Source: Gammaproteobacteria bacterium (GTDB lineage: Bacteria > Pseudomonadota > Gammaproteobacteria > SURF-13). From it: 7,792 nucleotides of DNA. The notes beneath the pieces were generated by a model. The model was not told the DNA's origin. It did no database searches and saw only the letters and a program-made list of their open reading frames with translations. Where the stretch lies: assembly GCA_023487615.1 (NCBI GenBank), contig JAMDBH010000002.1, positions 1 through 7,792 of the forward strand. The letters are read 5' to 3'. Shown here in pieces: positions 6,748 through 7,792 of the stretch. Position numbers and translations under genes: made by a program. Every line of letters begins with the position of its first letter. Position 1 is the stretch's first letter.

Positions 6748-6852
6748 ATTGACAGTAGAAATTTAAATTTTTATTGCACTCTTGACTTTTGTGGTTATAA
6801 TTACCCACACCATAACTGGAGCGGAGTAAAAAATTATGCGTAAAACCAAAAC
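6748..6852. repeat. First copy of exact 105-bp direct repeat
   Basis: Identical to 7686-7790 with an offset of 938 bases. It covers the promoter, ribosome binding site and first codons of the H1-like gene. The match ends at 6853 (T here, A in the second copy) and begins at 6748 (the preceding bases differ). This copy is in its natural context because it runs into the complete gene. Confidence 0.97.
6759..6801 (+). promoter_or_regulatory. Probable sigma-70 promoter with UP-like tract for the H1-like gene
   Basis: A perfect -10 box TATAAT lies at 6796-6801. The best-spaced -35 is TTGCAC at 6774-6779, 16 bp upstream and a moderate match. An A/T-only run (AAATTTAAATTTTTATT, 6759-6775) sits directly upstream in the position of an UP element, suggesting strong transcription. 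The better-looking TTGACT at 6782 and TTGACA at 6749 are wrongly spaced for this -10. The start codon is at 6836, giving a leader of about 28 bases. Confidence 0.6.
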
Positions 6853-7219
6853 TGCAGCGAAAAAACCTGTGAAAAAGCTGGCCAAGAAAAAAGTGACTCG
6901 GGTAAAAAGAAGCGTAGTAAAGAAAGGCGCCATGGCTAAGACCAATGCACTCGCAAGGAAACTGGCAGCCAAAGAAAGAAGGGCGCTAGCACGGGCCAAG
7001 GCCGCCGCAAGAAGGGCGAAGATGGCGATTGCCAAGGCCGCCGCCCGTATGCGTGCAGCCAAAGAAAAGGCAATGTCTGCATTTGAGAAAAAATGGGAAC
7101 GTAAATATCACGCCAGCCAAGCCGCAAAGAAGCGGGCCGCCGCCAAGAGAAGGGTTGCGCGCAAAAGGGCCGCTCGCTTAGCGGCACGGATGGCGCGAAT
7201 GGCAGCCGCAAGGGGCTAA
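6836..7219 (+). CDS. Small Lys/Arg/Ala-rich histone H1-like DNA-binding protein
   Basis: Predicted 127-residue basic protein. By count it has 40 Ala, 27 Lys and 21 Arg with only 4 Glu and no Asp, so about 38 percent of residues are basic. This resembles bacterial H1-like proteins (Hc1, BpH1, the AlgP tail), which bind and compact DNA without a specific sequence and are low-complexity and probably disordered or helical. The N-terminal third is Lys-rich (AAKKPVKKLAKKK) and the rest is Arg/Ala-rich, with a single aromatic patch (FEKKWERKYH, about residues 83-92). The DNA carries degenerate internal repeats: GCAGCCAAAGAAA at 6965 and 7055, and GCCAAGGCCGCCGC at 6995 and 7031. ATG at 6836 is well placed, with GGAG at 6823-6826, nine bases away. 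It has its own strong promoter and terminator, so it is a single-gene unit. Function is inferred from composition only, and a ribosome-associated or RNA-binding role is possible. Confidence 0.75.
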   Translation: MRKTKTAAKKPVKKLAKKKVTRVKRSVVKKGAMAKTNALARKLAAKERRALARAKAAARRAKMAIAKAAARMRAAKEKAMSAFEKKWERKYHASQAAKKRAAAKRRVARKRAARLAARMARMAAARG

Positions 7220-7223
7220 GGAA

Positions 7224-7279
7224 CACTCTGCCCTCTCTCCGGAGGGCTTGGCCTCCTCTGGAGAGAGTGCAGGTTTTTT
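7224..7279 (+). terminator. Rho-independent terminator of the H1-like gene
   Basis: CTCTCTCC (7233-7240) pairs with GGAGAGAG (7260-7267), and GGAGG (7241-7245) pairs with CCTCC (7252-7256), leaving a TCT bulge and a six-base loop. A run of six T (7274-7279) follows six bases after the stem. The tail overlaps the stop codon of the converging moeA fragment (7278-7280). No T-run follows the hairpin on the minus strand, so it is probably one-directional. Confidence 0.85.
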
Positions 7280-7685
7280 AAGTTATACCCTCAAAGACCT
7301 GTACATCCACCCATGTTCCAGCCTCCATGTTGCCGGCTTCCATGGGCAAGACAATAAAACAATTGGCCTCGCTCATCGAGCTTAGGATTCCGGAGCCTTG
7401 TTCGCCGGTGCTGCGGACAATTAATTGGCCAGCCGCATCCCTTTCCAGGATTCCACGCTGAAATTCCATACGCCCGGGCGCCTTCTTCAGGCGTGAGGCG
7501 CAAGGCACTTTGAATAAAATATCGGATGTTTTGGGTTGACCCATCAGACGGCGCAAGGCGGGTTGTACGAGTTGATAAAATGTCGTCATCACTGAAACCG
7601 GATTGCCCGGCAGGCCGAAAAACCACGCATTTTTAATCTTGCCAAAGGCCAGCGGACGGCCGGGTTTCATGGCGATCTTCCAGAA
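7278..7685 (-). CDS. moeA: C-terminal fragment of molybdopterin molybdenumtransferase MoeA
   Basis: About 135 codons from the 3' end of moeA, whose product inserts molybdate into adenylylated molybdopterin in the last step of molybdenum cofactor synthesis. Recognisable features are FWKIAMKPGRPLAFG, the signature FGLPGNPVSVMTTFYQLVQPAL, SRLKKAPGRMEFQRGIL from the C-terminal domain, and the ending EANCFIVLP...WVDVQVFEGIT. These line up closely with E. coli MoeA (411 residues) from FWKLAIKPGKP to its end. The frame extends upstream of the ATG at 7670 to at least 7685, so that ATG is an internal methionine, not the start. Homology stops where the second copy of the 105-bp repeat begins, so about two thirds of the gene is missing. 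It converges on the H1-like gene, separated only by the terminator. Confidence 0.93.
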   Translation of the reverse strand, partial: FWKIAMKPGRPLAFGKIKNAWFFGLPGNPVSVMTTFYQLVQPALRRLMGQPKTSDILFKVPCASRLKKAPGRMEFQRGILERDAAGQLIVRSTGEQGSGILSSMSEANCFIVLPMEAGNMEAGTWVDVQVFEGIT

Positions 7686-7790
7686 ATTGACAGTAGAAAT
7701 TTAAATTTTTATTGCACTCTTGACTTTTGTGGTTATAATTACCCACACCATAACTGGAGCGGAGTAAAAAATTATGCGTAAAACCAAAAC
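7686..7790. repeat. Second copy of exact 105-bp direct repeat
   Basis: Exact duplicate of 6748-6852, including TATAAT (7734-7739), the GGAG ribosome binding site (7761-7764) and the start codon (7774). It abuts the broken end of moeA. Only two bases (AT) follow it before the window ends. Confidence 0.97.
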
Positions 7791-7792
7791 AT
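7774..7792 (+). CDS. First codons of a second copy of the H1-like gene (cut by right edge)
   Basis: Six codons reading MRKTKT plus one base. The first 17 bases match 6836-6852; the sixth codon is ACA instead of ACT, both threonine. Too short to tell whether it is a real paralogue starting to diverge or the end of a chimeric contig. Confidence 0.35.

Noticed and set aside
6782..6787. TTGACT as a -35 box
   Set aside because: Only 8 bp separate it from the TATAAT at 6796, too short for sigma-70; TTGCAC at 6774 has proper spacing.
6310..6843. Plus-strand open frame running from hemH through the AT-rich gap into the H1-like start
   Set aside because: It overlaps hemH in another frame, and the part in the gap covers a promoter; no family resemblance.

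Overview
The window reads as gammaproteobacterial chromosome of moderately high GC, probably a short-read contig from an uncultured or single-cell source. CysS, HemH and MoeA closely resemble enterobacterial and pseudomonad homologues. GltX has the LSKRHG-type signature. The WbpL/WbpM-type pair is the classic end of a Pseudomonas O-antigen cluster. A sulfur-oxidiser or Chromatiales-like gammaproteobacterium is possible, but the sequence does not fix the genus.

Layout as given: the first 232 codons of a WbpL-type glycosyl-1-phosphate transferase (minus, 697 to the left edge); an intergenic palindromic repeat (about 723-815); cysS (minus, 862-2280), which carries a repeat element inserted in frame; the last 251 codons of gltX (minus, to 2287); an abrupt junction at 3040/3041; the C-terminal part of the same glycosyltransferase (plus, to 3466); wbpM-like nucleotide-sugar dehydratase (plus, 3490-5427); a second copy of the palindromic repeat; hemH (plus, 5550-6656); an AT-rich promoter region; a small Lys/Arg/Ala-rich histone-H1-like gene (plus, 6836-7219) with a strong terminator; and the 3' end of moeA (minus, 7685-7278). 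The window ends in a second copy of the histone-gene promoter and first codons.

The most important structural point is that the arrangement is not colinear with any plausible native one. Bases 1-97 are the exact reverse complement of 3041-3137. The glycosyltransferase is split across this repeat: reading the minus strand from 697 to base 2 and continuing at 3137 on the plus strand gives one uninterrupted 341-residue protein. Turning the 1-3137 block around puts gltX, cysS, wbpL-like, wbpM-like, hemH and the H1-like gene all on one strand. At the right end, 6748-6852 is repeated exactly at 7686-7790, and moeA is cut at the edge of the second copy. Two such junctions, each with a repeat of about 100 bp at a window end, look more like amplification or assembly chimeras than biology, although a real inversion or duplication cannot be excluded from sequence alone.

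Functionally the window combines translation (gltX, cysS), initiation of surface-polysaccharide synthesis (WbpM-type UDP-GlcNAc 4,6-dehydratase making a precursor for the sugar that a WbpL-type enzyme loads onto undecaprenyl phosphate), the last step of haem synthesis (hemH), nucleoid packaging (H1-like protein) and molybdenum cofactor synthesis (moeA). I see no defence, mobile or secondary-metabolite system. The best biological curiosity is the GTGAGGC-type repeat that has become part of the cysteinyl-tRNA synthetase coding sequence.
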